The notes under the pieces are model-generated. The model had not been told where the DNA came from and did not search any database. It worked only from the letters and a program-made list of their open reading frames with translations. Made by a program: the position numbers and the translations under genes. Source: Xanthostigma xanthostigma (Eukaryota > Arthropoda > Insecta > Raphidioptera > Raphidiidae). From it: 64,000 nucleotides of DNA. Location of the stretch: positions 18,392,001-18,456,000 of the forward strand of contig OY754466.1 of the NCBI GenBank assembly GCA_963575645.1, written 5' to 3'. Below, piece by piece: positions 52,197 through 63,829 of the stretch; position 1 is the stretch's first letter, and every line of letters begins with the position of its first letter.

Positions 52197-52645
52197 TATA
52201 AAAAAGTTCCTTTTTTGAAGTCAATTAAAACCACCGAACCGATTTAGAAAATAATATACGAAACCATTGAAAATTAAATGGTGTCAAATTTGTTTAAATC
52301 GATCAGCCCCTCGAAAAGTTATGGTTAAACAAACAATAAAAAAAACAAAACAATATACTCCAAATTTTCTTGGTTTCCAGGCTTGTAGGCCGTGGTCAAC
52401 TGGTATTTCTACTGCGGTAGACATTATCAAAGGCAATGTGGTAGCGGGCGAAGTGGACCACTTACCTGTGAGCGTGTTAGGATACTTCGCGAAAAATAGA
52501 TCGCGGTCCCTTGAACTCTTCTTTATCCAGGTTCGACTGTATAGTGTATGTATGGATTTTTGTTGTTTCGTTGCCAAACGAAAATCTACCAGGGCGAATC
52601 CGGGCCAGACGTCTAGTAGTTTGATATTTATTTATTTTTTGTGCC
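52197..52645 (-). mobile_element. RTE-type LINE 3' end, antisense, with a pogo-like insert
   Basis: On the - strand: head CTAGACGTCTGGCCCGGATT, then TATACAGTCGAACCTGG (a pogo-like terminus), and further on ATAACTTTTCGAGGGGCTGA and TCGGTTCGGTGGTTTTAATT. The 139-codon + strand frame over it has no protein likeness that I recognise. Confidence 0.45.
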
Positions 52646-52969
52646 AACAAACCACCTTACTCTCACGTGCAACCTTTAATGAATGACACATCAGCTGATA
52701 TATATTTACTTTTAATCTATAAATACGTGTGAAACAGACTTTTTTTAAACTCTGCTCGAGTATTTTTAAACTCAGACTCCTAAATATTCAGAATCAGATG
52801 ACAAATACCGAGAAAAGTGGAGGAAGTATTTTATTGAAGTTTTTAAGAGATAAAAAAAAAGTTTCGGTGGCGTCACCACATACAGAGAGAGATACAGTGA
52901 AACTACTTTATTATCGACTCCTCTGAGGTTAAGAAATTTATGATTTATCTATATATTAATACTAGTGGT

Positions 52970-53073
52970 CCCGCCCGGTTTCACTCCGGTGCAAAAGAAC
53001 GAATGGGGAAGGGAGGGACGTATGAGTACGCCCATTCATCTTAGTTTACCGAGATGAATGTTGTGTCCAAATG
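52970..53073 (+). mobile_element. RTE-type LINE 3' end, head only
   Basis: ACTAGTGGTCCCGCCCGGTT, TCACTCCGGTGCAAAAGAAC and CATCTTAGTTTACCGAGATG match the copy in Pfdn5 intron 3 (2071-2415), then the likeness stops. Confidence 0.6.
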
Positions 53074-53074
53074 T

Positions 53075-53860
53075 TTTGCAGTTTTCCGCAGTTCCCGGCT
53101 TTGTTACTTATTTTAAACTCAAACCTCCATTTTTGATGAAATTACTTACATGTGTCATTAATATTAAACTTAAAAACTGTAGAGATATGGTGATATAAAA
53201 ACATTGATGCATATGGTATATGTAAGCACTGGACGTTTGAAGCCGTATTCACATCATATGTTCGTTTAGTGCAAGATATTAAAAAAAAAATGTAATATGG
53301 TCCGATATTCAGAGTTTGTGTGTACAAAATGTCATCACAAATTTCTCGCAGGGTGATAGTCTCTATAGCGGAAGGGTGTTGTAATGGTAATATTAGTATA
53401 GATATTGATTAGTGTGAAAGATCCTAATTTAAATTTATTGTTTTTCGCAGGGAAGGGGGTATTGGATCGATATATATTAAATTTACACCCGTATTTATAT
53501 AAACGAGTGAACTTAAGACCACACGACTGAAGTAAACCTTCTTCCTGCCATAATTTGTTATTATTCATTCGAAAATTCAAAAAATATGAACTTTAAAATG
53601 AATTTACAATTTTATTCACTGTAAAAGTAGAATATTTAATGTACATATTGACAAAATATTAATTTATATAATTGTTCAAGAACGAAATGAACAGTCTAAT
53701 GTAAGAAGAAAGAAATATAAACATAAAGATAATAAACACAAAAGGAATACATTACAATTACTCAGCTCTCGTTGGATTTTAAGCGTAAATCTTTATGAAA
53801 TAGGTATTATTTAGCTCTGCAAGTTAAGTAGGTTTACAAAACTTTTTTCTGTCACCCGAT
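53075..53860. other. Intergenic, nothing recognised
   Basis: AT-rich; frames under 85 codons without motifs. Confidence 0.4.
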
Positions 53861-53867
53861 AGCGCCA

Positions 53868-54040
53868 CTGGCAAGTAAAGTATGTGTCATTCTATTGTTA
53901 GTACTGCTTATATTTTCGGCCACCTGATGGCGCCACTATCCAGTGAAGTATTTGCTTCGGCCACATGATGGCGCTACTAGCCAGTAAAGTATTTGCTTCG
54001 GCCACCTGATGGCGTCACTAGTCAGTGAAGTATTTGTCAT
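53868..54040. repeat. 41-bp minisatellite
   Basis: The unit TTCGGCCACCTGATGGCGCC with ACTAGCCAGTGAAGTATTTGC starts at 53915, 53956 and 53997; a diverged copy (CACCCGATAGCGCCACTGGC) precedes it. Confidence 0.85.
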
Positions 54041-54458
54041 CCTCTTTCTATCTTCACTTATATCGCCCTCTCAACTTCCGTTCGCCTCGCCTGATTACAC
54101 TTCTCTCGTCACGCATTCACCAACTTACTCCCCAAGTCAAGCGATCGTAAAGAAGTTTTACTTCAATAAAAAAAACAGACCTATTCGTGTGAATTAATAA
54201 TTTAGAAGACAAGTATGAAAAATGTAATAAAATATTCGATAGGTATCACAGATATTCCATGTCAACGTCTCATTATAGCGTTTAATTGTATTAGTCACAA
54301 ACGTTTAATAAGCTTATCAACTCGTTAACAACGACATTTACGCCATATCTGGCATCAATCTATTGAGTTTTGCTATTCAAGAAAAAAAAAAAAACAACGG
54401 ATTCTGTCGTTCTGGGCAACTATATTTAGTTTGATAAGGTCAGGGTTATTTGAGCTTA

Positions 54459-54589
54459 AGGCTAGGTTTATATGCGTTCAACGCGCCACCAACGCGCGTT
54501 ATCATATAAACAGTTATATACAATTGTATAGAAATTGTAAACGCGCGTTAGGCTAACGCGCGTTGAACGCTCTTCATGTGAGCTAGGCC
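54459..54589. mobile_element. PIF/Harbinger-like MITE related to 23786-23968
   Basis: Right part GCGCGTTGAACGCTCTTCAT with GTGAGCTAGGCC matches the other copy; TTA on both sides (54456-54458, 54590-54592). The left arm is shortened. Confidence 0.7.
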
Positions 54590-54599
54590 TTATTCATAT

Positions 54600-55700
54600 G
54601 TTCAATTTATAATTGTTTTTCAATAATAAATTAAAAACGCAGTTTTCTCAGATTCGAACTTGGGAATTGCGAGGAGGTAAAAACATTAAAAAGTGTATTA
54701 TTCGGGCACAGGCGAGATTATTGTTGGAATCGCTTCGTTTTAGGGTGTAGTTCAACCCCCTGAGTTTGCTTACAAATTGCTGGTGTGCTTGATTTTATAA
54801 TTGACAATTAGTGACGAAAATAGAACTTTTTTCTCTATTTCCTTTAATATCTCCGTTCCTCTTGACTTTTAGTATAGCATATGCATTGAGAAAGTTGTTC
54901 CTTATGAAATTTCCTAAAAAATGAGCACTGACAGGTCGCTAAGTGCAATTGTTAACTTGCAAATAGCCCCGAAAGTTAAAAAAAAAAACACATTTTTTTT
55001 ACTAAAAAATGACCGCACATAGATGGCTGAAAATTCTCAAAAATGATGTCTATGTTGACCCAAACATACATGAATAATTTTAGCGTCATCGGTCAATTAC
55101 TTCTCGAGTAATTAACGATCACTTTTTTTTTGTTTCCTTAATTGCAAATTGCGTCATTTTTTTCACAAACGGGTTTCGCTGGTCGGACCAAGCCAGAAAA
55201 ATCACAAATCCATTTAACTTTAGTATCCCGTTGGAATTTTTGGAAAAAATTAATTCTAACCGATTTTATAACGATTGAATATTGGAAAAGTTATATGATT
55301 TTATACGTTTGTCTAAAATTGGTATCGCTAAATAAATTGTTATAAATTGTTTCGGGGTGGCATATGTCTAGAGTCAACACTTTAAGCACGCGAAGCGTTC
55401 AAATTTCGAAACAAATTGCCGTACGCTACTGAACACACCATGAATGGGGTTCGTCGGTACAGTTGCGCGACCGGACGTGGAGATTTAAATGAAATAACCC
55501 CAGTTGATTTAGAGAATTACATTTGATTGTATCTGCATATTATATAGTGCTATAGCGCGTACCTTTGTTATGTTCTACAGGTTGCTGCACAAATCTATTG
55601 CAAAGTAATTTTACTGTGTTATTGGTCAAGTTGATCAAAATATAAATTCATTGTACTGTGGTCAAGTTCTACAACAGATTTAAAATTTTTCGGACAAATC
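54600..55700. other. Intergenic, nothing recognised
   Basis: AT-rich, with poly-A/T runs. No gene, no clear repeat. Confidence 0.4.
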
Positions 55701-55787
55701 GAACCAGGGCCGTGTATATAGGCACTTCTCGACTTATGAACATCTTGCGTTCTCGGGATTCGTTCGTAAGTCGGATCATATATAGAT

Positions 55788-56395
55788 ACTAGCGGCCCGG
55801 CCCGGTTTCACCCGGGTGCGATAGATATATATTTTGAATTATTGGAAAATTCTGCAAAACGTATTTCATTAAGAAACGACTACAGCGCCAATAGGTTTGA
55901 GCTAGTGTCGCTTGGTGACAGTGCCCGATAGCTCATGTCGCTAGTTCCCGCCTGGTGCGCTGCAGTGACGCGCTATTTGACGCAGACAATAGCAGGAGCT
56001 TGCGCCCGCATATGTGATGTCGTGACATGATACGAATACAGTTTTTATTTACAAAGCACCTTCATTTTGTACAAAATATTTACAAAAAAATTCGTTCAGT
56101 AGTTTTGAGTTTATCGCGTTCAGACAGACAGACGCGGCTGGGGTTTTATAATATATTAACCATTTACGCAACGTACGCAACGGTAGCTTCCAAAAGGAAT
56201 ATTTTTTTTTCCGTTTTTGCAACTTTTCATTGATGCTCCGCTCCTATTGATAGTAGCGTGATATATATAGCCTATAATAGCCTTCCTCGATAAATGAACT
56301 ATCCAACAAAAATAATTTTTCAATTCGAACCAGTAGGTGTTCAACCAAACAAACAAACAAACTCTTTAGCTTTATATATTAGTATAAGAATTATA
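55788..56395 (+). mobile_element. RTE-type LINE 3' end, long copy
   Basis: Head ACTAGCGGCCCGGCCCGGTT with TCACCCGGGTGCGATAGATA. A first tail-like end (TTTATAATATATTAA, about 56146) is followed by a second end (CAAACAAACAAACAAACTCT, TTTATATATTAGTATA), so two copies may overlap here. Confidence 0.6.
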
Positions 56396-56628
56396 AGATT
56401 AGGATGGATGGGTAATACATATATGGATATTTTTGTTGTTATTTTGTTATAGATTTTTGTTAACCCTAGAAAAGAGTCCATGTAGAAAAATGTTTCTGTG
56501 TCATTGTTGACTTTTTATGGCCCTGAAAAGGTCCAGTTGTTTTACCTTGATCATTTCTCTAGGATCATTTTTTGACAATATTGAGTTATTGAGTCTGGAT
56601 CAGTGAGTATAGCAAGTCAATGAATCTC

Positions 56629-57000
56629 TCACACCTTCATGAACCGCTCTTTATTAGGATCTTGGGCCTCGAAACCAGCAAGTATCTGTTCCATCAGCTC
56701 AAAATCCTCGTTTAGTTTGAATAAGGTAAAAGGCTTGGAGGTGATATCTTCTTGTTCTTCATCGAACTCATCAGTTTCGATTAGCTTCATCGATTCTAAT
56801 AACTTTAAGTTGATGCACTAATGGTTATTTCTTTTTGTTTATGTAGTTTTATTTTCTAAATAAAAAAAAGTTCCTCCGCATTGCTTTCTAGTAGCTGGTG
56901 AACATCTCCGCTGATATCTGGATCAAGTTGTTCCATCAATCTGACCACCTCGTTGCTCGTTGACTCCTTCTGCGGTTAAGTCCGAAACTTCTTGACAAAC
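56629..57000 (-). pseudogene. Tigger/pogo-like transposase, C-terminal remnant
   Basis: The - strand frame ending at 56629 reads MKLIETDEFDEEQEDITSKP, then FTLFKLNEDFELMEQILAGF and NKERFMKV. Further upstream, in shifted frames, VRLMEQLDPDISGDVHQLLE and SDLTAEGVNEQ appear. Acidic, helix-rich endings with DLTxE...LxE words are seen in CENP-B/Tigger-type transposases. No catalytic domain was seen. The call is tentative. Confidence 0.35.
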
Positions 57001-57069
57001 ATCAAAATCCGACCGTTCGTAAGTCTGGAGCGTTCAAAATGAAGTAGATGAAAACAAATTCATACAAAA

Positions 57070-57275
57070 ATACTGCCGTTCGATTGTCCCGATCAACCAA
57101 TCATAACTCTGTAGATGTAAACAATTGCACACAAATACTGCAGCTCGATTGTCGCGATCGACCAATCACAACTCAGTAGATGTAAACAAATACAACCGTT
57201 CGATTGTTCCGACCGACCAATCACAACTCAGGATTTGTAAACAAATACATCCGTTCGAGTGTCCCGAACGACTAT
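57070..57275. repeat. 55-bp tandem repeat, four copies
   Basis: CCGTTCGATTGTCCCGATC with ACCAATCACAACTCAGTAGA and TGTAAACAAATAC starts at about 57076, 57141, 57196 and 57251. It contains the CCAAT-box-like word ACCAATCA in each of the first three units. It lies upstream (- strand sense) of the transposase remnant and may be its old promoter or subterminal region. Confidence 0.8.
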
Positions 57276-57279
57276 ACAT

Positions 57280-58230
57280 AATTAAAAAAACAAAGGGATG
57301 CCGATCAAGCACCTGTATTACTTCGCCATAAAAAGGAATATAGGTATAGACCCAATGACGTAAGCAGTATTAAAACCAAAAAAATTGTATCTCCGTAAAT
57401 ACTTGAAATGAAATTAACGTAATTTTGTTTGTGGCAATGATTTCTAATAGGAAACAGTAATATATTAATTAAAGAAAAAAATTACAGCCTCGTTATGTAT
57501 TTCTCTATGGAAAAAATTAAGATACAGTCGATATTTCGACAACAATGTCCATTGAAACAGCATGACACATTGAACAATGTTCGAATTAACAAGATAATTG
57601 GAATCAACAATTTATTTTAAACACCAGAACACCATCTGATTCACAATATTAATTTGTTTTTATTAATGAAATATGTTGCAACAATGTAAATATTTTTAGC
57701 GGAAAGATAATAAATTTTGTAATTTTATTATAGTATTACAAAAACATCTGCTTGATTATGTATTAAAATACAATGGGTATATTTAAGCATTGCGGAATTT
57801 CTACTCCGGACCATATAATAAAAGTATATTAAAAATTATTCGCTAACAACGGTACGTGTTTCATAAACGCTTTGCGTAGGTATCACAGCCGAGTTTCGCT
57901 CAAACAAATCGTTATAGTTATTGGCTGGGTGCAGAGTGTAGAGTGGAGACAATTAAATCGATCACAGCGTGAGCTGTGAACTAAATGAGCAATAAATCAT
58001 GCAACAGTTATAATGTATGATTTCATGTGGCCGTCAGATATCGTTTTCTTCGCGCTCCATGCCATATCGTTCATTAATTAGAAGCTTCGCGGTTTAAAAC
58101 AGTAATAACGAGGCAGTTCAATCCCGCTCTATTGCCCGCTAGCGGCGCTAGTAGTCTTCGTGGAAGTAAACGTCTAATAATAGTATACTATTTTTCTTAC
58201 ATTTTTCCAAATAATAATTAAACTCAATAT
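57280..58230. other. Intergenic, nothing recognised
   Basis: AT-rich; no gene and no repeat shared with the window. Confidence 0.4.
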
Positions 58231-58232
58231 GT

Positions 58233-58600
58233 TTTTTTTGAAGTGAAAACTTCTTTAGCGGCGTTGTACACTTTTTTTGTAATGGGTAAAAAATGTTAAA
58301 CTCGCGTCAGATCGAAAATTCGTAAGACGAAAACTTTTGTACACATTTTTTGTAATGGGTAAAAAATGTTAAACTCGCGTCAGGACACGTGACCTGATCG
58401 AAAATTCGTAAGACCTGATAGAAAATTAGTAAGACCTGATCGAAAATTCGTAAGACGAAAAATTTTGTACACTTTTTTTGTAATGGGTAAAAAATGTTTA
58501 ACTCGCGTCAGGACACGTGACCTGATCGAAAATTCGTAAGACGTTAATATTCAAGTTTTCACTTCTGCCGGCACTCCCGGAGTGCAACCCGCCTTTTTTT
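58233..58600. repeat. Family D copy 3, antisense, with inner expansion
   Basis: Starts TGAAGTGAAAACTTCTTTAG and ends TCTGCCGGCACTCCCGGAGT. The block GTACACTTTTTTTGTAATGG with ATGTTAAACTCGCGTCAG is present three times (about 58265, 58339, 58467), separated by GATCGAAAATTCGTAAGAC, which itself occurs four or five times. Confidence 0.8.
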
Positions 58601-58604
58601 CAGT

Positions 58605-59775
58605 GTAACAACATAAACACTATGTCTCCTTAACTGGGTATAAAAACTTCGATAATTAAATGTTATAAGAGCATGAAAAATTGCGGACGATAGACGGTGC
58701 TGCCGTCACCCATCTAGCGAGTAGGTTAATTTTTTGAAAAGAGGAGATTCTGTTTTATAAAATGGAATAATTTTTATATAGATTTGAGTTAATAATAACT
58801 CATAAAATTGTATAGTTGAAAATCCCGAATAGCAGTCGTCGGTTCACTCTGTTACGTTCGAGCTGTACAGGTCGCAATTTTAGACGCATCTTCTTGGTTT
58901 CACTTTCAATCTACTAAAAAAACCGTATAAATGCAAGTGAATTTCGAAACTAAACCATGTAATCCTTTTCCAGTGGTCTCGCATTATTTTTTTCGAAATA
59001 TTAGCTATATATCAAATTCAAAAATAGTCTAAAAATCTTCCTAAAAACTAAAAACTTTTATCGGTTAATATACTGGTCACGCTCTAATTTAATTATGTTC
59101 GGTTTTTTTATATTCCTGACTTTTTTTTGTAAAACTTATTACAAAAAAAATTTGAATTTGAATTTAATTTTGGAAACAAGTCGGGAATCAGTGCTCGAGG
59201 TGAGTTTTCAGGAAAATCGTAAACTTTTGCGAAAGGCTCTTTCAAATAATACTCCACATGACCGAAAAAGTACAAAGATATTTGCTTCGGGGTGCCAAAC
59301 AAAACGGGAAATTAGTAGTTAGGTTTTCTGCTATAATACAAATGCGGCTTGATACACGTTTTATAACTACGCCAAATTTGGCGAACTATAGCGATTCTCT
59401 TGAGGTACGAAGCGCTAAAAACGCGGAGTGCCCCCGCAAAAAATAGCGTATCTGATTTGTTATAATTTAGTAATTAAAATTTTTAACACAATTTAATAAG
59501 CATCGTGATTAATAACGCAAACAAATGCAATGTTTCCAGTTTTATCAACAAATCAATTTGATTACATAAATGTGCTGTTAATGTAAATATTTACAAAGAA
59601 TCGATACGAAAATAGCTGCAGAAGCCGACATTTTCCCTCAAATTAATAACTTGTTAAGTGGCAAAATACAGACGGCTGTTCGTCAAAATATTTCCACTCT
59701 ATTCAATCTAGTGAGGCAACAAGTAATATAATACAGAATGATATTTCATTGACAAATTTTGATAGAGGAAAGGTC
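58605..59775. other. Intergenic, nothing recognised
   Basis: Two overlapping short + frames near 59095-59446 (TSRESVLEVSFQENRK and VQRYLLRGAKQNGK) have no recognised relatives and no splice support. Confidence 0.3.
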
Positions 59776-59780
59776 ATCTA

Positions 59781-60052
59781 CAGTGAAGTCCCGCTAGATC
59801 TGTTCAGATTATCAGATTGCCGGATTAGCGGAATAACGTTTCAACAGGTCATGTCAAACACAGATTTATTAATAACAATAAAATTATTTTTAACTTCCCG
59901 CTTTAAAAAAAAAAAAAATTTTTTTTTTCAAAAATCGGGAAGTTATTGGTTTCACCCCGATTTTCGAAAATCGAGTTTTCGCCAGATCTCGACGTTTTGA
60001 GGTCCTAGGAAGCTATTGAAACTATTTTGGCGATGATGTCCGTAGGGCTGTA

Positions 60053-60085
<33 letters not shown>

Positions 60086-61003
60086 AAACCTTTTATATCT
60101 TTTGATCGGAGTGTCCGACTGAAACGTGGTTTGCGGCATCTGACGTGATCTTGGTGAACTTAGACTTCCTGAAAATTTGAAACGATTCGGCCCAAAAAAT
60201 TTTGAGAAATCTTAAAAAAACCAGTTTCAAAAATTTTTAAAAATTTGTTTTTGTGAAAAATTTTCTAAACTACTAAACCGATTAATTCCAAAAACTAATC
60301 AGCTCTTCTCCTTAACAAACTGCGTCGATTTCCGCAAACCGCATCAAAATCGGTTCATTTGTTCACGTGACACCGTGAACGAAAAAATCGTAAAAAAGTG
60401 TTTTTTTAAAATGACTCTTAAAATTGTTATCAGATTGATTTTTTTGTAATAAATTACTTTCTTAGGCTAAAAAAACTGCGTCGATCGCCGCAAACCATAT
60501 CACAATTGGTAAATTTGTTCGTGAGATAACGTGAACGAAAAATTAGGAAAAAAGTAATTTTTTGAAATTACTCGTAAAATTCTTATCAAATCGATTTTCT
60601 TGTAATAATTTACTTTCTTAGGTTAAAAAAACTGCGTCCATTGCAGCAAACCGCATAAAAATCGGCTCATTTGTTCATGAGATATCGTGAACGAAAATTT
60701 CGTAACAAAGTGTTTTTTTTTGAGCTCGAAGAGCTAAAAAATAAACTTCTTGCTATATTTTATACATTTTTGAGCGTTTTGAACTCGAAAATAGCGGGAA
60801 GTTACAGGGATGGCCTGCAGGGTCAAACTTCTTTTCAAATTTTTTTCGAGGGAATCTATATGTTTTGTAACATATTAATGCCATGTTTAATTGGAAAACA
60901 CAAAAATATACCTACTATATGTATTTTGAGATATACAAACTTCCTCTCCGCTGACCGAAACATGTTCGAATTAGGCGAACTTTCGGATTAGCGAGGTCCA
61001 CTT
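59781..61003. mobile_element. Decayed pogo/Tigger-like element with a nested repeat
   Basis: TA CAGTGAAGTCCCGCTAGA at the left and TTCGGATTAGCGAGGTCCAC at the right pair with mismatches; GATTGCCGGATTAGCGG inside the left end pairs too. The middle (59892-60803) is a separate insertion. Confidence 0.45.
59892..60803. mobile_element. Nested element with AACTTCCCGC ends and inner tandem repeats
   Basis: AACTTCCCGC at 59892 is mirrored by GCGGGAAGTT at 60794. It contains a GT/ATGT microsatellite (60052-60085) and a ~155-bp repeat beginning AAACTGCGTCGATTTCCGCA at about 60318, 60473 and 60629, each with ATCGTGAACGAAAA-type words. GACTTCCTGAAAATTTG with CGATTCGGCCC is shared with 6185-6220. Confidence 0.55.
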
Positions 61004-61497
61004 ATATGTTTTGTTAGGACATGTTCATTACGTTAAGCCGCGTACTCACTTAGCGAATACGAATGAACGAACAACATCAAATGCATACGGTAGAAATGCG
61101 GACATTACGTTCAATATTCGGTTTGACGTCTACATAATACCGAACGTATGCGTTTGGTGTTGATCGGCCGGTTTCCGATAGATAATTCGCAATTTTATTC
61201 CAAGCATCTTGTTTTTTTTAATTTGTTCCTATAATTGGCATCTGTGGGGTTTCAAAGCCTCTCGTTTTCACGGTATAAGTGTATGAGGTTTAATATAATT
61301 TTATTACTCCACTCCACTATAAAATATACGAAAAATACGCGACCACGCCGGTAAACACACTGTTTAAAAACAGCTAAACACAGCGCACAACCGAATACAT
61401 ACGGAAATATGTACACACTTAAATTAATTAAAATAAATTTAAATGTAAGCCTTAGAAGAAAGCAATGTAGAAAATAAAAAAAAAATAAAAATATATT

Positions 61498-61570
61498 CGC
61501 CCAACGTAGGGCTCGAACCCACGACCCTGATATTGACAGTCGTGTGCTCTACCGATTGAGCTAGCCGGCG
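61498..61570 (-). tRNA. tRNA-Lys-like sequence, probably a pseudogene
   Basis: 73 nt with good internal promoter boxes: TAGCTCAATCGG (A box) and GGTTCGAGCCC (B box). It lines up without gaps with eukaryotic tRNA-Lys(CUU), sharing GGCTAGCTC, GGTAGAGCA, CAGGGTCGTGGGTTCGAGCC and ACGTTGGGCG. The anticodon arm is broken: stem CACGA/TATCA keeps one pair, and the loop CTGTCAA would read GUC. Acceptor pairs 1-72 and 2-71 are also lost. It is therefore unlikely to work as a tRNA. A T-run follows downstream. Confidence 0.65.
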
Positions 61571-61639
61571 TCGTATTCTGACAACGCTAATATGAGTATA
61601 TTTAGTTAGTGCATTTCACCTGAATAGAAACTTATTTTT

Positions 61640-61835
61640 GAGATACATTTTGCAACATTTTTCATTAATGCTCCGCTCCTAATGGTCGTAGCCTGATTTT
61701 ATATAGCCTATAGCCTTCCTCGATAAATGAGCTATCCAACAAAAAATTTTTTTTTCAATTTGAACCAGTAGTTCCTGAGATTAGCGCGTTCAAACAAACA
61801 AACAAACTCTTCAGCTTTATATATTAGTATATAGA
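61640..61835 (+). mobile_element. RTE-type LINE tail inside the piggyBac-like element
   Basis: ATGCTCCGCTCCTAATGGTC, TATAGCCTTCCTCGATAAAT and AGATTAGCGCGTTCAAACAA with TTTATATATTAGTATA match the ends of 2071-2415 and 55788-56395. The head is missing. Confidence 0.65.
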
Positions 61836-62094
61836 AACGATAAATAAACGCAACCACGCCGGTAACCACTCTGTTTAAAACAACTAAAACAGCGCACAAT
61901 CGAATGCATTTGGAAACGCGTACACACTTAAAAACAACGTTCGATGATTTCCTTTTGATGTACCGACAAGTGAGCGAACCTGTTCGCAGCCGAAAGCATG
62001 CGTTCTTCTTCGACCAAATTATTAACGTCCACATTAAGCGAACGTTTTTCACCGTGCGGCAGTATTCGTTCGCTAAGTGAGTACGCGACTTAAG

Positions 62095-62750
62095 TGTTTT
62101 TTCTAAATTTGGACTCCCCTCACCCTTGGTGAGATTTGGTAACATGATATTTATCCTATATAATTTTCAAATGTTATCTGTTATAATAATATTGTATATT
62201 TTCTGAAATAAAAAGTTGACGTGAGATTTTCATTGACCACCTCTCTTCGTTCCTTTAAATGAGATTTGGTGAGATTTTGCTGGATCCCTCCCCCCATTTT
62301 TATCTCACGTAAAAACAACGAATGTTTATATGTCTAATTCGTTGAATTAAATAACACAACATATTATATGCATTTTTTTTGAAGTGCAACTTCTACATAG
62401 CTGTTCGTGAGTGAATCAAATGAAGATACGACATGATAATATGAAGATTGAAAAATAATGACAAAGAGCACAATCAAACATTGACGCACTGTTTATGAAC
62501 TTCACAACATGTTTGGTTGGCACTGCCATCTATGGTTAGGTAGGCAAAATAATAAAAAAGTTTCACGTCACCGTATCTATGCCGGTGAAAACTGAACGGA
62601 CTATAAACTGGTGAATGCAGGTGACTGATGAAAATCAGTTTTATGTTCAGAAAACAACCAGTTTATGATTAGTTCTGGCTCACGCTAATTTACTGAATTT
62701 ATTTCATTTAGTCATATATGTTTGTTTAACACGAGAATATTCGTACAGAA
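62095..62750. other. Intergenic, nothing recognised
   Basis: No gene. GAGATTTGGT occurs three times in 62125-62275. Confidence 0.35.
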
Positions 62751-62759
62751 TGTTAGACG

Positions 62760-63310
62760 GTGCCGGTGGTCCGGTTTGAATCCAGGTTCCAACATATCTA
62801 GCCTTTCTGCCGAAACCGAATCTTGATCCGGTGTTGGGTACAGATACCTAAATTTTATGCCGAATGTGAAACTGCATTCGGTATCCGACTTTTTGAAGGA
62901 AGGCTTCTTTGGGATCTACCGTCTGGCATCTGAACTTTTTTTTGGAATCGGATCTGAAGCCGCTATTCGGAACAAGATTTATGCCGGAACGTCAGGCTCT
63001 AGTTCCGGCAGATATGCAAGTTTTTTTAAAGAATAAAAACTTCTCCATTAGGAAGAAAAGCCGGGTCTGGAACCGGTATCCGGCCATTTTGATGGAACGG
63101 ATCTAGGTCGGGTGTTCGGAACAACATCTGTTCCGAAAGCGGATTTAATTCCGGTCTCCGAAGTTTTCTTGAAAGAAACTTCCTACATAAGGATGCGTCG
63201 GAACTTTTAATTTCCGGCCATTTCCCCGAAACAAGGTCTGAATACAATATTCGACACAACATTTGTACTTGGAGACCTGCATTTTGAAAAACGTTTCCAT
63301 TGACGGAAGT
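62760..63310. repeat. Decayed ~137-bp tandem repeat, about four copies
   Basis: The words TTCCGG, TTCGGAACAA-ATTTG and AAACTTCC-CAT-AGGAAG return in the same order at 62760-62900, 62900-63000, 63000-63140 and 63140-63280, with much divergence. The 172-codon - strand frame at 63026-63544 comes largely from this repeat. Confidence 0.5.
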
Positions 63311-63319
63311 CGCCTCCGT

Positions 63320-63825
63320 GATCATAGTTCCCCGGCGTGTATGTGTTGTACGATCGCGGATCGGACCGGTTGTACTGTAGTCACGGGGGGACCTAATCAA
63401 TAGCGTGCCCTTAGCGCTGAACATATATTTAATACACGCTACAGACATACACACTAACATTGCTTCAACACCAGGTTTGTAGAGCTGTCGCCTGTCTATT
63501 AAATTATACAAAAATATATTCCTTGATTTCGCTACGAAAACCACTATTGGCAGAGCTCCAAATGCGTTATAAATTATATGCCATATCGCGAAACACCTTA
63601 ATGTAACGCGTGTGTATTATTATGTCCAGTGGCGCACCAGTTAAAGGGAATTTTAACAATCATATATATTAATACGCTAAGGTTAAAGATATTTGCCTCC
63701 CTTTTTAGAAAAAACCTCACAATTTTCCCCACATAAATTATATATCATTTTACAGATAATTGCTTGCTCTACTGACATCTACAACTACAAAATTTATTAT
63801 TGCTTTTGTTTTTGTAAATTAATTA
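63320..63825. other. Intergenic, nothing recognised
   Basis: No gene or repeat that I can support. Confidence 0.35.
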
Positions 63826-63829
63826 AAAT

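Larger units (their letters stand above)
61037..62089. mobile_element. piggyBac-like element (TTAA target), 1.05 kb
   Basis: TIR GCCGCGTACTCACTTAGCGA is mirrored by TCGCTAAGTGAGTACGCGAC, and TTAA lies at 61033-61036 and 62090-62093. A TTAA duplication points to piggyBac or a related family, though the ends lack the CCY start usual for piggyBac. No transposase. Inside are an ~82-bp direct repeat (61341-61424, 61851-61930), a tRNA-like sequence and an RTE-type tail. Confidence 0.65.

Noticed and set aside
52267-52686. 139-codon + strand frame
   Set aside because: It runs antisense over an RTE-type LINE tail and a pogo-like terminus; no likeness to a known protein.
61498-61570. Functional tRNA-Asp(GUC)
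   Set aside because: The loop reads GUC, but the body is tRNA-Lys-like, the anticodon stem does not pair and two acceptor pairs are lost.
61732-62145. 137-codon - strand frame
   Set aside because: It overlaps the LINE tail and the right TIR of the TTAA-flanked element.
63026-63544. 172-codon - strand frame
   Set aside because: Mostly made of the decayed ~137-bp tandem repeat; residues such as LDPF and PDPAF recur with the unit. No domain seen.
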